54,071 nt of DNA from Streptomyces caelestis (GTDB lineage: Bacteria; Actinomycetota; Actinomycetes; Streptomycetales; Streptomycetaceae): NCBI RefSeq assembly GCF_001279005.1, contig NZ_LGCN01000236.1, forward strand, positions 1-54,071, given 5' to 3'. Shown in pieces: positions 33,728-43,679 of the stretch; position 1 is the first letter of the stretch; each line of letters opens with the position of its first letter. A model generated the notes under the pieces. The model was given only the letters and a program-made list of their open reading frames with translations, searched no databases and was not told the DNA's origin. Made by a program: the position numbers and the translations under genes.

Positions 33728-34795
33728 TCACTTCGCGTAGTCACCGACGAGGGCCGCGCCCGTGGTGTGCTCGCCACGGTCGGTGATCTCACCGGCCACC
33801 CAGGCGTCCACCCCGCGGTCGGCCAGCGTCGCCAGCGCCACGTCGACGGACTCCTGCGGCACGATCGCGATCATGCCGACGCCCATGTTCAGCGTCTTCT
33901 CCAGCTCCAGCCGCTCGACCGAACCGGTCCGGCCGACCAGGTCGAACACCGGTGCGGGGGTCCAGGTGGAGCGGTTCACGGTCGCGTGCAGTCCGTCGGG
34001 GATCACACGGGCCAGGTTGGCCGCGAGTCCGCCGCCGGTGACGTGGCTGAACGCGTGCACCTCGGTGGTGCGGAGCAGGGCCAGGCAGTCCAGCGAGTAG
34101 ATCCTGGTGGGCTCCAGGAGCTCCTCGCCGAGGGTGCGGCCCAGCTCGTCGATCCGGGCGCCCAGGGCGAGCCCCGCGCGGTCCAGCAGCACGTGGCGGA
34201 CGAGGGAGTAGCCGTTGGAGTGAAGTCCGGAGGACGCCATGGCGATCACCGCGTCACCCGTGCGGACGCGGTCCGCGCCGAGCAGCCGGTCGGCCTCCAC
34301 GACGCCCGTGCCGGCCCCGGCGACGTCGAAGTCGTCCGGACCCAGCAGGCCGGGGTGTTCGGCCGTCTCGCCGCCGACCAGGGCGCATCCGGCCAGCACG
34401 CAGCCCTCCGCGATGCCCTTGACGAGGGCGGCGACACGCTCGGGGTGGACCTTGCCGACACAGATGTAGTCGGTCATGAAGAGCGGCTCGGCGCCGCACA
34501 CCACGATGTCGTCCATGACCATGGCGACCAGGTCGTGGCCGATGGAGTCGTAGACGCCCATCTGCCGCGCGATGTCGACCTTGGTGCCGACACCGTCCGT
34601 GGCGGAGGCGAGCAGGGGCCGCTCGTAGTTCTTCAGGGCGGAGGCGTCGAAGAGGCCGGCGAATCCGCCGAGGCCGCCGAGGACCTCGGGGCGCCGCGTC
34701 TTCTTCACCCACTCCTTCATCAGCTCGACGGCGCGGTCGCCCGCCTCGATGTCGACGCCCGCCGCTGCGTAGCTGGCACCAGTGTTCTGGGACAT
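33728..34795 (-). CDS. purM: Phosphoribosylformylglycinamidine cyclo-ligase (AIR synthetase)
   Basis: A 355-aa enzyme of de novo purine synthesis that converts FGAM to AIR with ATP. Family motifs: GVDIEAGDRAVELMK at the N-terminus, SATDGVGTKVDIA, HDLVAMVMDDIVVCGAEPLF, LVGGETAEHPG and SHVTGGGLAANLARVIP. Length is normal. It lies 33 bases downstream of purF on the same strand, so the two are surely cotranscribed. ATG at 34795 has only a weak site (GAAAG). The purL enzyme making its substrate lies 3 kb upstream on the same strand. Confidence 0.97.
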   Translation of the reverse strand: MSQNTGASYAAAGVDIEAGDRAVELMKEWVKKTRRPEVLGGLGGFAGLFDASALKNYERPLLASATDGVGTKVDIARQMGVYDSIGHDLVAMVMDDIVVCGAEPLFMTDYICVGKVHPERVAALVKGIAEGCVLAGCALVGGETAEHPGLLGPDDFDVAGAGTGVVEADRLLGADRVRTGDAVIAMASSGLHSNGYSLVRHVLLDRAGLALGARIDELGRTLGEELLEPTRIYSLDCLALLRTTEVHAFSHVTGGGLAANLARVIPDGLHATVNRSTWTPAPVFDLVGRTGSVERLELEKTLNMGVGMIAIVPQESVDVALATLADRGVDAWVAGEITDRGEHTTGAALVGDYAK

Positions 34796-34828
34796 GACTG
34801 TGAGAGCTTTCGTGTCGTCCGTCAGGGC

Positions 34829-36355
34829 TTACGGGCGGCGGATCGCGTCGACCGAGGCCGGGGCGGCGGTGCCGGCGGCCAGCTCGGTCTCCAGGAGCTG
34901 CTTGCCGAGGAGCTCGGGGTCGGGCAGCTCCATCGGGTACTCGCCGTCGAAGCAGGCGCGGCACAGGTTCGGCTTGGCGATGGTGGTCGCCTCGATCATG
35001 CCGTCGATGGAGATGTACGACAGGGAGTCGGCGCCCAGCGAGGTGCCGATCTCGTCGATGCTCATGCCGTTGGCGATGAGCTCGGCGCGGGTGGCGAAGT
35101 CGATGCCGAAGAAGCAGGGCCACTTCACGGGCGGCGAGGAGATCCGGATGTGGACCTCGGCGGCGCCCGCCTCGCGGAGCATGCGGACCAGGGCGCGCTG
35201 GGTGTTGCCGCGCACGATCGAGTCGTCGACGACGACCAGGCGCTTGCCCTTGATGACTTCCTTGAGCGGGTTCAGCTTCAGGCGGATGCCGAGCTGCCGG
35301 ATGGTCTGCGAGGGCTGGATGAACGTACGTCCGACGTACGCGTTCTTGACCAGGCCGGCGCCGAAGGGGATGCCGGACGCCTCCGCGTAGCCGATGGCGG
35401 CCGGAGTGCCGGACTCCGGGGTCGCTATGACCAGGTCGGCCTCGACCGGGGCTTCCTTCGCGAGCTTGCGGCCCATCTCGACGCGCGAGAGGTACACGTT
35501 CCGGCCGGCGATGTCGGTGTCCGGGCGGGCCAGGTACACGTACTCGAAGACACAGCCCTTGGGCTTCGCTTCCGCGAACCGGGAGGTGCGCAGTCCGTTC
35601 TGGTCGATGGCGACGAACTCGCCCGGCTCGATCTCGCGCACGAAGCTCGCGCCGCAGATGTCGAGGGCGGCGGACTCGGAGGCGACGACCCAGCCGCGCT
35701 CCAGGCGGCCGAGGACCAGCGGGCGGATGCCCTGCGGGTCGCGGGCCGCGTACAGGGTGTTCTCGTCCATGAAGACGAGGCTGAAGGCGCCCCTGACCTT
35801 GGGGAGGACCGCGTGCGCGGCCTGCTCCACGGTCACCGGCTCGCCGTCGGCGGCGCGCTGGCCGGCCAGCAGGGCGGTGATCAGGTCGGTGTCGTTGGTG
35901 GCCGCCACCTTGGGGGCGCGGCCGTTCTCCTTGGGGAGTTCGGAGACCATCTCGGCGAGCTGCGCCGTGTTGACCAGGTTGCCGTTGTGGCCGAGCGCGA
36001 TGGATCCGTGCGCGGTGGCGCGGAACGTCGGCTGGGCGTTCTCCCACACGGAGGCGCCGGTGGTCGAGTAGCGGGCGTGTCCGACCGCGATATGACCCTG
36101 GAGCGAACCGAGAGAGGTCTCGTCGAAGACCTGGGAGACCAGGCCCATGTCCTTGAAGACGAGGATCTGGGAGCCGTTGCTGACCGCGATTCCCGCGGAT
36201 TCCTGGCCCCGATGCTGGAGGGCGTAGAGCCCGAAGTACGTGAGCTTGGCGACCTCTTCGCCCGGAGCCCAGACACCGAAGACGCCACAAGCGTCCTGGG
36301 GGCCCTTCTCGCCGGGGAGCAGGTCGTGGTTGAGTCGTCCGTCACCACGTGGCAC
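34829..36355 (-). CDS. purF: Amidophosphoribosyltransferase
   Basis: A 508-aa enzyme of the first committed step of purine synthesis (PRPP plus glutamine to phosphoribosylamine). An N-terminal propeptide (MPRGDGRLNHDLLPGEKGPQDA) precedes C23 of CGVFGVW, which becomes the N-terminal nucleophile after cleavage. The glutaminase domain has HRGQESAGI and GHNGNLVN. The PRPP-binding motif VVVDDSIVRG is in the C-terminal half, followed by FFGIDFATRAELIA and Cys ligands (LCRACF) as in iron-sulfur PurF of the Bacillus type. Start: GTG at 36355, chosen for length and propeptide; no strong ribosome-binding site. Purine repression would be expected but no operator was identified. Confidence 0.96.
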   Translation of the reverse strand: MPRGDGRLNHDLLPGEKGPQDACGVFGVWAPGEEVAKLTYFGLYALQHRGQESAGIAVSNGSQILVFKDMGLVSQVFDETSLGSLQGHIAVGHARYSTTGASVWENAQPTFRATAHGSIALGHNGNLVNTAQLAEMVSELPKENGRAPKVAATNDTDLITALLAGQRAADGEPVTVEQAAHAVLPKVRGAFSLVFMDENTLYAARDPQGIRPLVLGRLERGWVVASESAALDICGASFVREIEPGEFVAIDQNGLRTSRFAEAKPKGCVFEYVYLARPDTDIAGRNVYLSRVEMGRKLAKEAPVEADLVIATPESGTPAAIGYAEASGIPFGAGLVKNAYVGRTFIQPSQTIRQLGIRLKLNPLKEVIKGKRLVVVDDSIVRGNTQRALVRMLREAGAAEVHIRISSPPVKWPCFFGIDFATRAELIANGMSIDEIGTSLGADSLSYISIDGMIEATTIAKPNLCRACFDGEYPMELPDPELLGKQLLETELAAGTAAPASVDAIRRP

Positions 36356-36417
36356 GCCACCGAGTGTAGGCGAGATCGACCACTGGTCCGAATGCGGGAT
36401 ACGGCCCCGGTGGTGGA

Positions 36418-37203
36418 TCAGCGTTCGGCGACGGCCCGCACACTGGTGCCGTTTTCGCTGGTCAGCGTGAGGGTCCGGCCGTCGATCGCGTAGTCCGCGG
36501 TGCCGTTGAACAGCTTCGTCAGCGCCTTCTCGCCGTCCATGAGTGAGTCTTCGCACATCATCCGGGTCAAGGCCGGCGCGCCGAGGGTGATATGGCCGTC
36601 GCGCACGGTGGCGTCGGCGTTCACCCGGTTGCAGCCGAGGCGGCCGGAGACGGTGCCCTCCTTCCGGTCGAAGGTGAGGTGGGCGCGCCCGTCGACGGCG
36701 GGCGTGGTGACGGTCCACTTGGTGCCGTACAGCGGGCTGTCCTCGGTCCGGCTCAGGCGCACGGTGTCGCCGGACCCGTTGGTGAGGGTGAGGCGGCCGT
36801 CGTCCACCTCGGACGTCAGGGCGCTGTCGGAGAGCGTGCGGGAGAGGGCCCGTTCGACGTCCATGGACGTGTCGTCGCAGGCCATCTCGGTGGACGTGGT
36901 GTCGCTGAGCGTGATCCGGTCGCCGTCGACGACGGCGTCGGCGCTGAAGGTGTTGCAGCCGTAGCCGCCCTCGGCCCGGCCGTTGTCGTCGAGGGTGAGG
37001 TGCGCCCCGTCGGGGGCGCGGTGGGCGGTGCCGTCGGCGGTGAGGCCGTCGATGCTCCAGCGGACGCCGGTGACCGGCTGCTCCGCCTCGGCGGTGTCAC
37101 TGCCGGCGCCCGCCTTCTCGCTGCCACAGGCCGCCGCGAGCGGGACGACGAGCACGGCGAGGGCCGTCAGGGTCATGCGCTGCTGGTGCTTCTGCCTGTA
37201 CAT
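36418..37203 (-). CDS. META-domain lipoprotein
   Basis: A 261-aa lipoprotein. The signal peptide ends VPLAAAC with the lipidated Cys at 26. Two META (HslJ-like) domains follow, about 45-150 and 150-260. Each has the hallmark GxxGCNxxSADA/NADA block (GYGCNTFSADA, GRLGCNRVNADA) and a later Met-Cys pair (EMACDD, RMMCED). In E. coli HslJ is linked to novobiocin resistance and heat stress; the molecular role is unknown. It lies 62 bases upstream of purF on the same strand, which may be accidental or mean cotranscription. ATG at 37203 lacks a clear ribosome-binding site. Confidence 0.85.
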   Translation of the reverse strand: MYRQKHQQRMTLTALAVLVVPLAAACGSEKAGAGSDTAEAEQPVTGVRWSIDGLTADGTAHRAPDGAHLTLDDNGRAEGGYGCNTFSADAVVDGDRITLSDTTSTEMACDDTSMDVERALSRTLSDSALTSEVDDGRLTLTNGSGDTVRLSRTEDSPLYGTKWTVTTPAVDGRAHLTFDRKEGTVSGRLGCNRVNADATVRDGHITLGAPALTRMMCEDSLMDGEKALTKLFNGTADYAIDGRTLTLTSENGTSVRAVAER

Positions 37204-37252
37204 GCCGATTCGACGGGGGCGGGGAGCGAGTGGTTCCCCTCGCGCCCCGGAC

Positions 37253-38050
37253 TCATCCCAGCAGCGGCAGGTACGGTCCGAGGTCCGCCCGTTCCCCACT
37301 GGCGCTCACCTTCGCGTCGGTCACCGCGTCCTGCCAGGCCGTCCGTCCGCCGGCCAGCCGGATCCAGGTCAGCGGGTCGGTCTCGACGACGTTCGGCGGA
37401 GTGCCCCGGGTGTGCCTCGGCCCCTCCACGCACTGCACGACCGCGTACGGCGGGATCCGCACCTCCGTGGAGCCGCCGGGGGCCTTCACGGCGAGCGCGT
37501 CGGCCAGCAGCCGGGTGCAGGCGGCCAGGGCCCGACGGTCGTACGGGACGTCGAGGCCGGGGACGGCGGCGTTCAGGTCGTCGGTGTGCACGACGAGCTC
37601 GACGGTGCGGGTGACGACGTAGTCGGCCAGCGGCAGCGCGCCCGCGCCGGTGGGGAGCAGCCGGCCGCCGGGGGCCTCGTCGAGGCGGGCGGTGAAGCGC
37701 CGCTCGGCGTCCGCGAGGTGGGCGTCGAGGTCGGGGTGGTCCGCCGCGAGCCGGCGGGCGGCGCCGGCGACGGCGTCCGCGTCGGCGGCGACGGCGGACG
37801 GCCAGTCGGCCAGCCGCCCGTCCTGCCGCGCGGGCTCGGGCTCCTCCAGCAGCCGGTCCACGGCCGTCAGCGCCGTCCCGATGTGCGCCACCAGCTCCCG
37901 TACGGTCCAGTCGCCGAGCCGGGTCGGCAGCGCGAGCTGTCCGGGGTCGAGGGTGCGCACGGCCGCCCGTACGTTCCCGAACTGCGCCAGCACGGCGGCA
38001 CGGGTCTTGGCGGGGTCGTAGGAACGGGCGCGCTTCTTGGCCGGGGGCAT
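37253..38050 (-). CDS. Maleylpyruvate isomerase/DinB-like mycothiol-dependent family protein
   Basis: A 265-aa protein. The N-terminal domain (about 15-160) resembles the MDMPI/DinB four-helix fold: LPTRLGDWTVRELVAHIGTA, then DYVVTRTVELVVHTDDL with metal-ligand-type His residues. The C-terminal domain (about 190-262) resembles the sterol-carrier-like second domain (CVEGPRHTRG, NVVETDPLTWIRLAGG). Such proteins use or handle mycothiol in actinobacteria, but the substrate here is unknown. It lies nine bases after the membrane-anchored gene at 38060, so the two are probably cotranscribed. ATG at 38050 has a poor ribosome-binding site. Confidence 0.82.
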   Translation of the reverse strand: MPPAKKRARSYDPAKTRAAVLAQFGNVRAAVRTLDPGQLALPTRLGDWTVRELVAHIGTALTAVDRLLEEPEPARQDGRLADWPSAVAADADAVAGAARRLAADHPDLDAHLADAERRFTARLDEAPGGRLLPTGAGALPLADYVVTRTVELVVHTDDLNAAVPGLDVPYDRRALAACTRLLADALAVKAPGGSTEVRIPPYAVVQCVEGPRHTRGTPPNVVETDPLTWIRLAGGRTAWQDAVTDAKVSASGERADLGPYLPLLG

Positions 38051-38059
38051 GGGGTGAGC

Positions 38060-39337
38060 CTATGCGGGCCGGAAGGGGAAGTCGGAGGGCTTCGGGAGGA
38101 CGACGTCCGTGCAGTGTCGGCGCTCGGTGACGTCGGTGACGTAGGCGCGGAAGGCCTTCTCGATCTCGGACGAGATCACCTTGTCGTAGCCGTGGGCGAG
38201 GGTCATGGTGTGGATCTGCGGCTGTCCGGCGCAGACGGAGGACGCCCACCAGACCGGATCCTCGCTGCTGCGGCCCGCCTCGCCGGGCTCGGCGGGTTCC
38301 GGCGTCTCGTCACCGTGGGCGCTGGTGAGCAGGACGTTCTTCGCCCTCTCCCCGGAGTAGGTGTGGAGGGAGACGAACCACTGGCCCGGCATCGTCGGCC
38401 GGGTGAGGTGGGAGTGGTCTTCGACCTCGGCGTGATAGAGGCCGGCCGCGCGCTCGGGGCCGAGCACGAGGACGCACCGCTCGTCCCAGAGCCGGTCGTC
38501 CGTGCGGCTCTGGAGAACCTGGTCCGGGAACCGGCTGCTTCGGGCGAAGCCGGCCTCGCGGTACCAGGCACAGGTGCCCTCGGCGCGGGAGGCCGGGACG
38601 GGCCCCTCGGGCAGCGCGGGGACGTCCTCCGGCGGGTCGGGCAGCCGGTCGGCGCAGCCCAGCCGGCCCGCGAGGTTGTTGGCGGTGGTCACGGCGGTCT
38701 CGGCGAGGACGTCCCGGTCGTGGTCGGTGAGCTGGCCGTTCTCCGAGAAGGGCGGCTTGGTGACCATCAGCTCGGCCCGCGCCCACAGGGCGGTGACGGG
38801 TCGCCCGTCCGCCTCGCCCCCGGCGCACGGGAGCTCGACGACGACCCCGGAGTCCGTGACGATGCCCGTGATGCCGCCGCCGAGCGGCTGGTACGGGTGG
38901 GTCGGACCGCCGTGGGGATCGAGGAGTACTTCCATCGGGTGGTCGGCGACCCGGGGTCCGTCCGCCGGCAGGACGCCCACCGCGCCGGTGAAGAACCAGC
39001 GCTCCCCGGTCCTCGTGCCGTACGCCTCGCCCGCCTCGGTGCTGAAGACCTCGCAGTCCTGCGGCAGCCCGTCGTCGAGGTCGATCGTGCCTTCCTCGGA
39101 GGAGCGGTGGGTGAGGGCGCCGCCCGCCGGGGACAGGGACAGCACCCGTCCGGCCGGGACGAGGCCCGCGCAGGCAGCGTCGATCTGCCGTCGGCCGTCG
39201 ACCATCTGCCAGAGGTCCCGCCCGCACCAGCCGATGGCCACGACGGCCGCCAGACAGAGCAGCACGTTCACGGACTTGCGCACAGTGCTCGGTGTCCCCA
39301 CCGTTCCCCCGGTTCCCCTCCCGCGGCCCGTCGACAT
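38060..39337 (-). CDS. Membrane-anchored hypothetical protein
   Basis: A 425-aa protein with one N-terminal membrane helix (about 22-40, VNVLLCLAAVVAIGW) and a large extracytoplasmic region containing paired cysteines (AACAGL, PQDCEVF, PCAGG, GCAD, TCAWY, RCVLV, VCAGQ, RHCTD). No domain is recognised. The cysteine count suggests disulfide bonds. Start is uncertain: ATG at 39337 is used; GTG at 39301 gives a natural N-terminus close to the helix and a G-rich site; GTG at 39364 abuts the purL terminator. It is followed closely by the MDMPI-like gene. Confidence 0.7.
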   Translation of the reverse strand: MSTGRGRGTGGTVGTPSTVRKSVNVLLCLAAVVAIGWCGRDLWQMVDGRRQIDAACAGLVPAGRVLSLSPAGGALTHRSSEEGTIDLDDGLPQDCEVFSTEAGEAYGTRTGERWFFTGAVGVLPADGPRVADHPMEVLLDPHGGPTHPYQPLGGGITGIVTDSGVVVELPCAGGEADGRPVTALWARAELMVTKPPFSENGQLTDHDRDVLAETAVTTANNLAGRLGCADRLPDPPEDVPALPEGPVPASRAEGTCAWYREAGFARSSRFPDQVLQSRTDDRLWDERCVLVLGPERAAGLYHAEVEDHSHLTRPTMPGQWFVSLHTYSGERAKNVLLTSAHGDETPEPAEPGEAGRSSEDPVWWASSVCAGQPQIHTMTLAHGYDKVISSEIEKAFRAYVTDVTERRHCTDVVLPKPSDFPFRPA

Positions 39338-39370
39338 GAGCGGCGACGGGCGCCGGTACTTCACGGCGGT

Positions 39371-39396
39371 GACCCCGCACGGTGTCGTGCGGGGTC
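39371..39396 (-). terminator. purSQL operon terminator
   Basis: Stem gaccccgcac with its complement gtgcggggtc around a short loop, 25 bases after the purL stop on the minus strand. Confidence 0.75.
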
Positions 39397-39420
39397 ACCG
39401 TCGGCGTACGCCCGTGCCGG

Positions 39421-41679
39421 TCAGGCCAGCAGGGCCGGGATCGTGGCCTCGTGTGCCTCGCGCAGCTCGGTGAGGGTGAGGGCGAACTCGCCCTGGACCT
39501 CCACCGTGTCGCCGTCGACGACGCCGACGCGGGTGGCCGGGAGGCCGCGCGCGCCGCACATGTCGGTGAAGCGGACCTCCTCCGAGCGCGGCACGGCGAC
39601 GACCGCGCGCCCCGCCGACTCGGAGAACAGGAAGGTGAAGGCGTCGAGCCCGTCCGGGACGACCAGGCGCGCGCCCTTCCCCCCCAGCAGCGCCGACTCG
39701 ACCACGGCCTGGACCAGACCGCCGTCCGACAGGTCGTGCGCGGAGTCGATCATGCCGTCGCGGGACGCGGAGATCAGGATCTCGGCGAGCAGGCGCTCGC
39801 GCTCCAGGTCGACCTTGGGCGGCAGGCCGCCGAGGTGGTCGTGGACGACCTGCGACCAGGCCGAGCCGCCGAACTCCTCGCGGGTGTCGCCGAGGAGGTA
39901 CAGCAGGTGGCCGTCCTCCTGGAAGGCGGCCGGCGTGCGGCGGGCCACGTCGTCGATGACGCCGAGGACCGCGACCACCGGGGTCGGGTGGATGGCGGCC
40001 TCGCCGGTCTGGTTGTACAGCGAGACGTTGCCGCCGGTCACCGGGGTGCCGAGCTGCAGGCAGCCGTCCGCCAGGCCGCGTACGGCCTCCGCGAACTGCC
40101 ACATGACGGCCGGGTCCTCGGGCGAGCCGAAGTTCAGGCAGTCGGAGACCGCGAGGGGCTTGGCGCCGGTGGTGGCGACGTTGCGGTACGCCTCCGCGAG
40201 GGCCAGCTGCGCGCCCGCGTACGGGTCGAGCTTGGCGTAGCGGCCGTTGCCGTCGGTGGCGATCGCGACGCCGAGGCCGGACGCCTCGTCGATGCGGATC
40301 ATGCCGGAGTCCTCGGGCTGGGCGAGGACGGTGTTGCCCTGCACGAAGCGGTCGTACTGCTGGGTGATCCACTGCTTGGAGGCCTGGTTGGGCGAACCGA
40401 CCAGCTTGAGGACCTGGTCCTTCAGCTCCTCGCCCGTCTCCGGGCGCGGCAGCTTGTTCGCGTCGTCCGCCTGGAGCTCGTCCTGCCAGGACGGGCGGGC
40501 GTAGGGGCGCTCGTAGACCGGGCCGTCGTGGGCGACCGTGCGCGGGTCGACGTCGACGATCTTGCCGCCGTGCCAGAAGATCTCCAGCCGGTCGCCGTCG
40601 GTCACCTCGCCGATGACGGTGGCGATGACGTCCCACTTGTCGCAGATCTCGAGGAAGCGGTCGACCTTGTCGGGCTCGACGACCGCGCACATGCGCTCCT
40701 GCGACTCGCTCATGAGGATCTCCTCGGGGGAGAGCGTCGAGTCGCGCAGGGGGACGTCGTCGAGGGTGACGCGCATGCCGCCGGAGCCGTTGGAGGCCAG
40801 CTCGGACGTGGCGCAGGACAGGCCGGCCGCGCCGAGGTCCTGGATGCCGACGACCAGCTTCTCCCGGAACGCCTCCAGGGTGCACTCGATGAGGAGCTTC
40901 TCCTGGAAGGGGTCGCCGACCTGGACGGCGGGGCGCTTGGAGGGCTTGGCGTCGTCGAAGGTCTCGGAGGCCAGGATCGAGGCGCCGCCGATGCCGTCGC
41001 CGCCGGTCCGGGCGCCGTACAGGATGACCTTGTTGCCCGCGCCGGACGCCTTCGCGAGGTGGATGTCCTCGTGCCGCATGACGCCGATGGCACCGGCGTT
41101 GACCAGCGGGTTGCCCTGGTAGCAGGCGTCGAAGACGACCTCGCCGCCGATGTTGGGCAGGCCCAGGCAGTTGCCGTAGCCGCCGATGCCGGCGACGACG
41201 CCCGGCAGGACGCGCTTGGTGTCGGGGTGGTCCGCGGCGCCGAAGCGCAGGGGGTCCACGACGGCGACCGGGCGGGCGCCCATGGCGATGATGTCGCGGA
41301 CGATGCCGCCGACGCCCGTGGCCGCGCCCTGGTAGGGCTCGACGTAGGAGGGGTGGTTGTGCGACTCGACCTTGAAGGTGACCGCGTAGCCCTGGCCGAC
41401 GTCGACGACACCGGCGTTCTCGCCGATGCCGACGAGGAGGGCGTCGGACTCGGGGGCCTTCTCGCCGAACTGGCGGAGGTGGACCTTGCTGCTCTTGTAC
41501 GAGCAGTGCTCGGACCACATGACGGAGTACATGGCGAGTTCGGCGCCGGTCGGGCGGCGGCCGAGGATCTCCACCACCCGCTCGTACTCGTCCTTCTTCA
41601 GGCCCAGCTCGGCCCAGGGCAGCTCGACGTCGGGGGTCGCGGCCGCGTGCTCGACCGTGTCCAGAGGCGTCCGGCTCAT
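39421..41679 (-). CDS. purL: Phosphoribosylformylglycinamidine synthase subunit PurL
   Basis: A 752-aa ATP-dependent synthetase subunit, the normal length for the small-type PurL that works with PurS and PurQ to turn FGAR into FGAM. Motifs include [14 protein letters not shown] near the N-terminus, [25 protein letters not shown] and the second repeat half with [11 protein letters not shown]. Start: ATG at 41679 overlaps the purQ stop in ATGA, so translation is coupled. It ends the purS-purQ-purL operon. Confidence 0.97.
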   Translation of the reverse strand: MSRTPLDTVEHAAATPDVELPWAELGLKKDEYERVVEILGRRPTGAELAMYSVMWSEHCSYKSSKVHLRQFGEKAPESDALLVGIGENAGVVDVGQGYAVTFKVESHNHPSYVEPYQGAATGVGGIVRDIIAMGARPVAVVDPLRFGAADHPDTKRVLPGVVAGIGGYGNCLGLPNIGGEVVFDACYQGNPLVNAGAIGVMRHEDIHLAKASGAGNKVILYGARTGGDGIGGASILASETFDDAKPSKRPAVQVGDPFQEKLLIECTLEAFREKLVVGIQDLGAAGLSCATSELASNGSGGMRVTLDDVPLRDSTLSPEEILMSESQERMCAVVEPDKVDRFLEICDKWDVIATVIGEVTDGDRLEIFWHGGKIVDVDPRTVAHDGPVYERPYARPSWQDELQADDANKLPRPETGEELKDQVLKLVGSPNQASKQWITQQYDRFVQGNTVLAQPEDSGMIRIDEASGLGVAIATDGNGRYAKLDPYAGAQLALAEAYRNVATTGAKPLAVSDCLNFGSPEDPAVMWQFAEAVRGLADGCLQLGTPVTGGNVSLYNQTGEAAIHPTPVVAVLGVIDDVARRTPAAFQEDGHLLYLLGDTREEFGGSAWSQVVHDHLGGLPPKVDLERERLLAEILISASRDGMIDSAHDLSDGGLVQAVVESALLGGKGARLVVPDGLDAFTFLFSESAGRAVVAVPRSEEVRFTDMCGARGLPATRVGVVDGDTVEVQGEFALTLTELREAHEATIPALLA

Positions 41680-42380
41680 GCGTTGACCAGCTTCTTGAGG
41701 ATCGAGGTGAAGAACGGCAGGCCGTCGGTACGGCCCGTACCGATCAGCGGCTCGACGGCGTGCTCGGGGTGCGGCATCAGGCCGACGACGTTGCCGGCGG
41801 CGTTGGTGATGCCGGCGATGTCGTTGAGCGAGCCGTTGGGGTTACCGCATCCATCAGCGGCTTCGCCGCGGACCACGTAGCGGAAGGCGACCCGGCCCTC
41901 GGCCTCCAGCTCGTCCAGCGTCCGCCGGTCGGCGACGTAGCGGCCGTCCATGTTCTTCAGCGGGATGTGGATCTCCTGGCCGGCCGTGTAGTCGGTGGTC
42001 CAGGCGGTGTCCGCGTTCTCCACCCGCAGCTTCTGGTCGCGGCAGATGAAGTGCAGGTGGTCATTGCCCAGCATGCCGCCGGGGAGCAGGTGCGCCTCGG
42101 TGAGGATCTGGAAGCCGTTGCAGATGCCGAGCACGGGCATGCCCGCCCTGGCCTGGTCGATGACGGTGTCCATCACCGGCGAGAAGCGCGCGATGGCGCC
42201 GGCGCGCAGGTAGTCGCCGTAACTGAAGCCGCCGCAGAGCACCACGGCGTCGACCTGCTTGAGGTCCTTGTCCTTGTGCCAGAGGGCGACGGGCTCGGCG
42301 CCGGCGACGCGGATCGCGCGCCGGGTGTCCCGGTCGTCCAGGCTGCCCGGGAAAGTGACGACGCCGATACGAGCGGTCAC
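41676..42380 (-). CDS. purQ: Phosphoribosylformylglycinamidine synthase subunit PurQ
   Basis: A 234-aa class I glutamine amidotransferase that feeds ammonia to PurL. The N-terminus is [15 protein letters not shown]. The nucleophile Cys is in GICNGFQ, and the His/Glu of the triad are in MPHPEHAVE. Start: GTG at 42380 overlaps the purS stop in GTGA; its stop overlaps the purL start. Both couplings favour equal synthesis of the complex. Confidence 0.97.
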   Translation of the reverse strand: MTARIGVVTFPGSLDDRDTRRAIRVAGAEPVALWHKDKDLKQVDAVVLCGGFSYGDYLRAGAIARFSPVMDTVIDQARAGMPVLGICNGFQILTEAHLLPGGMLGNDHLHFICRDQKLRVENADTAWTTDYTAGQEIHIPLKNMDGRYVADRRTLDELEAEGRVAFRYVVRGEAADGCGNPNGSLNDIAGITNAAGNVVGLMPHPEHAVEPLIGTGRTDGLPFFTSILKKLVNA

Positions 42381-42640
42381 TTCGCGGCCTCCGCGACGTT
42401 CTCGACCCGTACGGTGAAGTCCTCGATCACGGTGTTGGCGAGGAAGGATTCCGCAAGATCGTGGATACGGGCGAGCGCGGCCTCGTCGACCGGCCCGTCA
42501 ACTTCCAGTTCGAATCGCTTTCCCTGGCGGACGTCCGAGATCCCTTCGAAACCCAGTCGCGGCAGTGCGCGCTGCACCGCCTGGCCCTGGGGGTCGAGGA
42601 TCTCCGGCTTGAGCATGACGTCGACTACGACGCGTGCCAC
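42377..42640 (-). CDS. purS: Phosphoribosylformylglycinamidine synthase subunit PurS
   Basis: An 87-aa small subunit bridging PurQ and PurL. It opens [19 protein letters not shown] and has [15 protein letters not shown], both family typical. Start: GTG at 42640 is preferred because GGGAG lies five bases upstream and the family usually begins this way; GTG at 42646 is two codons longer. First gene of the operon, divergent from lsr2. Confidence 0.95.
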   Translation of the reverse strand: MARVVVDVMLKPEILDPQGQAVQRALPRLGFEGISDVRQGKRFELEVDGPVDEAALARIHDLAESFLANTVIEDFTVRVENVAEAAK

Positions 42641-42992
42641 TGGCACTCCCGGTGTGTGGTGCTGAGCAGGTTCCTTCAGACTACCCGCACAAAATTTCTA
42701 CGCGAGTAGAGTTGGAGGAATCTACGTGACCGCCATCACGATTCGGCATCGTCGGAGACGTCAGGGAAAAGATCCGGGAAAGATCCCCGTTCACTCGCAC
42801 ATCTCTATTGCGTCCCGGACACGCGGGGAGATTTAGTCGGGCTTCACAATGCAATGCCGGGCACTGTACAAATGAATTGTCATTAGCAGATACTTTGCCC
42901 GATTACAGGCGGACAGCCGACATCTCGGCGATGTCCCGGCACGTCATCACGGACGTCCGGACGAGAGGTGTCGCACGAAGGGACCGATATTC
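42641..42992. other. AT-rich divergent promoter region, purS/lsr2
   Basis: No gene. Clearly AT-richer than the flanks, as expected for DNA that Lsr2 itself may bind. It contains tctac-gcga-gtaga at 42697-42710, near the purS start, a possible operator. TTGTCA at 42877-42882 could be part of an lsr2 promoter but no clear -10 was found. Confidence 0.5.
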
Positions 42993-43310
42993 GTGGCGCA
43001 GAAGGTCGTGGTCACTCTCTTTGACGACATCGACGGCTCGGAAGCGGCGGAAACGATCGCCTTCGGTCTGGACGGCACGTCGTACGAGATCGACCTCAAC
43101 GAAGCCAATGCCAGGAAGCTGCGTGCGGCCCTCGAGCCCTACGTGGACGCCGGCCGCAAGCGGTCGCGCTCCGGCAAGGCGTACCGGCAGACGGAGGTCG
43201 CCCCGGACCCGGCCGCCGTGCGCGCCTGGGCGCAGGCGAACCGGATGGACGTCCCCGCGCGCGGGCGGATCCCCAAGAAGGTCTACGAGGCGTTCGCCGC
43301 GGCGCGGTGA
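42993..43310 (+). CDS. lsr2: Lsr2-type nucleoid-associated protein
   Basis: A 105-aa Lsr2 protein. The N-terminal dimerisation domain opens MAQKVVVTLFDDIDGSEA. The C-terminal DNA-binding domain has AVRAWAQANRMDVPARGRIP with the AT-hook-like RGR at about 90-92. Lsr2 bridges AT-rich DNA and silences horizontally acquired and specialised-metabolism genes. Streptomyces have two paralogues; by position I take this as the LsrL-type copy, from memory. Start: GTG at 42993 with AAGGGA about ten bases upstream. Confidence 0.95.
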   Translation: MAQKVVVTLFDDIDGSEAAETIAFGLDGTSYEIDLNEANARKLRAALEPYVDAGRKRSRSGKAYRQTEVAPDPAAVRAWAQANRMDVPARGRIPKKVYEAFAAAR

Positions 43311-43365
43311 GCCGTCCGGGTGACCCGCCCCGACGGCCGGTCACCCGTCCCCCTCGGCAACCGAC

Positions 43366-43396
43366 TTGCGCAGCACCCCCGCTGATCAGCTAGAGT
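43366..43396 (+). promoter_or_regulatory. Candidate promoter of tRNA-Gly (TCC)
   Basis: TTGCGC (43366-43371) and TAGAGT (43391-43396) with a 19-base spacer, 50 bp before the tRNA. The arrangement matches that upstream of tRNA-Asp copy 2. Confidence 0.4.
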
Positions 43397-43446
43397 CTGG
43401 AGCACGCCGAGGGGCGAGGCCGAAAGGCCCGGCTCACGGAGTACTT

Positions 43447-43518
43447 GCGGGTGTAGTTCAGTAGTAGAACATCCCCCTTCCAGGGGGAAGGCGCAGTGTG
43501 CAATTCCTGTCACCCGCT
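43447..43518 (+). tRNA. tRNA-Gly (TCC)
   Basis: A 72-nt cloverleaf beginning GCGGGTGTAGTTCAGTAG. The anticodon loop is CTTCCAG (TCC) and the acceptor pairs GCGGGTG/CACCCGC. Confidence 0.95.
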
Positions 43519-43598
43519 CTGCACCGCCGTACCGACCACCGCTGTGGATCAGGTAGGCTGGTGAACGCGCCGATCGGTGAGAGCCGGTCGGAGGCAAT

Positions 43599-43671
43599 GC
43601 GGACGTAGCTCAGTTGGTAGAGCGCAACCTTGCCAAGGTTGAGGTCGCGAGTTCGAGCCTCGTCGTCCGCT
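43599..43671 (+). tRNA. tRNA-Gly (GCC), copy 1
   Basis: A 73-nt cloverleaf beginning GCGGACGTAGCTCAG. The anticodon loop is TTGCCAA (GCC) and the acceptor pairs GCGGACG/CGTCCGC. It is nearly identical to the copy at 47442-47514. Confidence 0.96.
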
Positions 43672-43679
43672 CTCTGATC

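Noticed and set aside
33707..36493. A 928-codon plus-strand frame opposite purM and purF
   Set aside because: Mirror of two unmistakable purine genes; no family and no ribosome-binding site.
39382..41880. An 832-codon plus-strand frame opposite purL
   Set aside because: Shadow of purL, rich in Val/Gly/Asp as expected from antisense reading.
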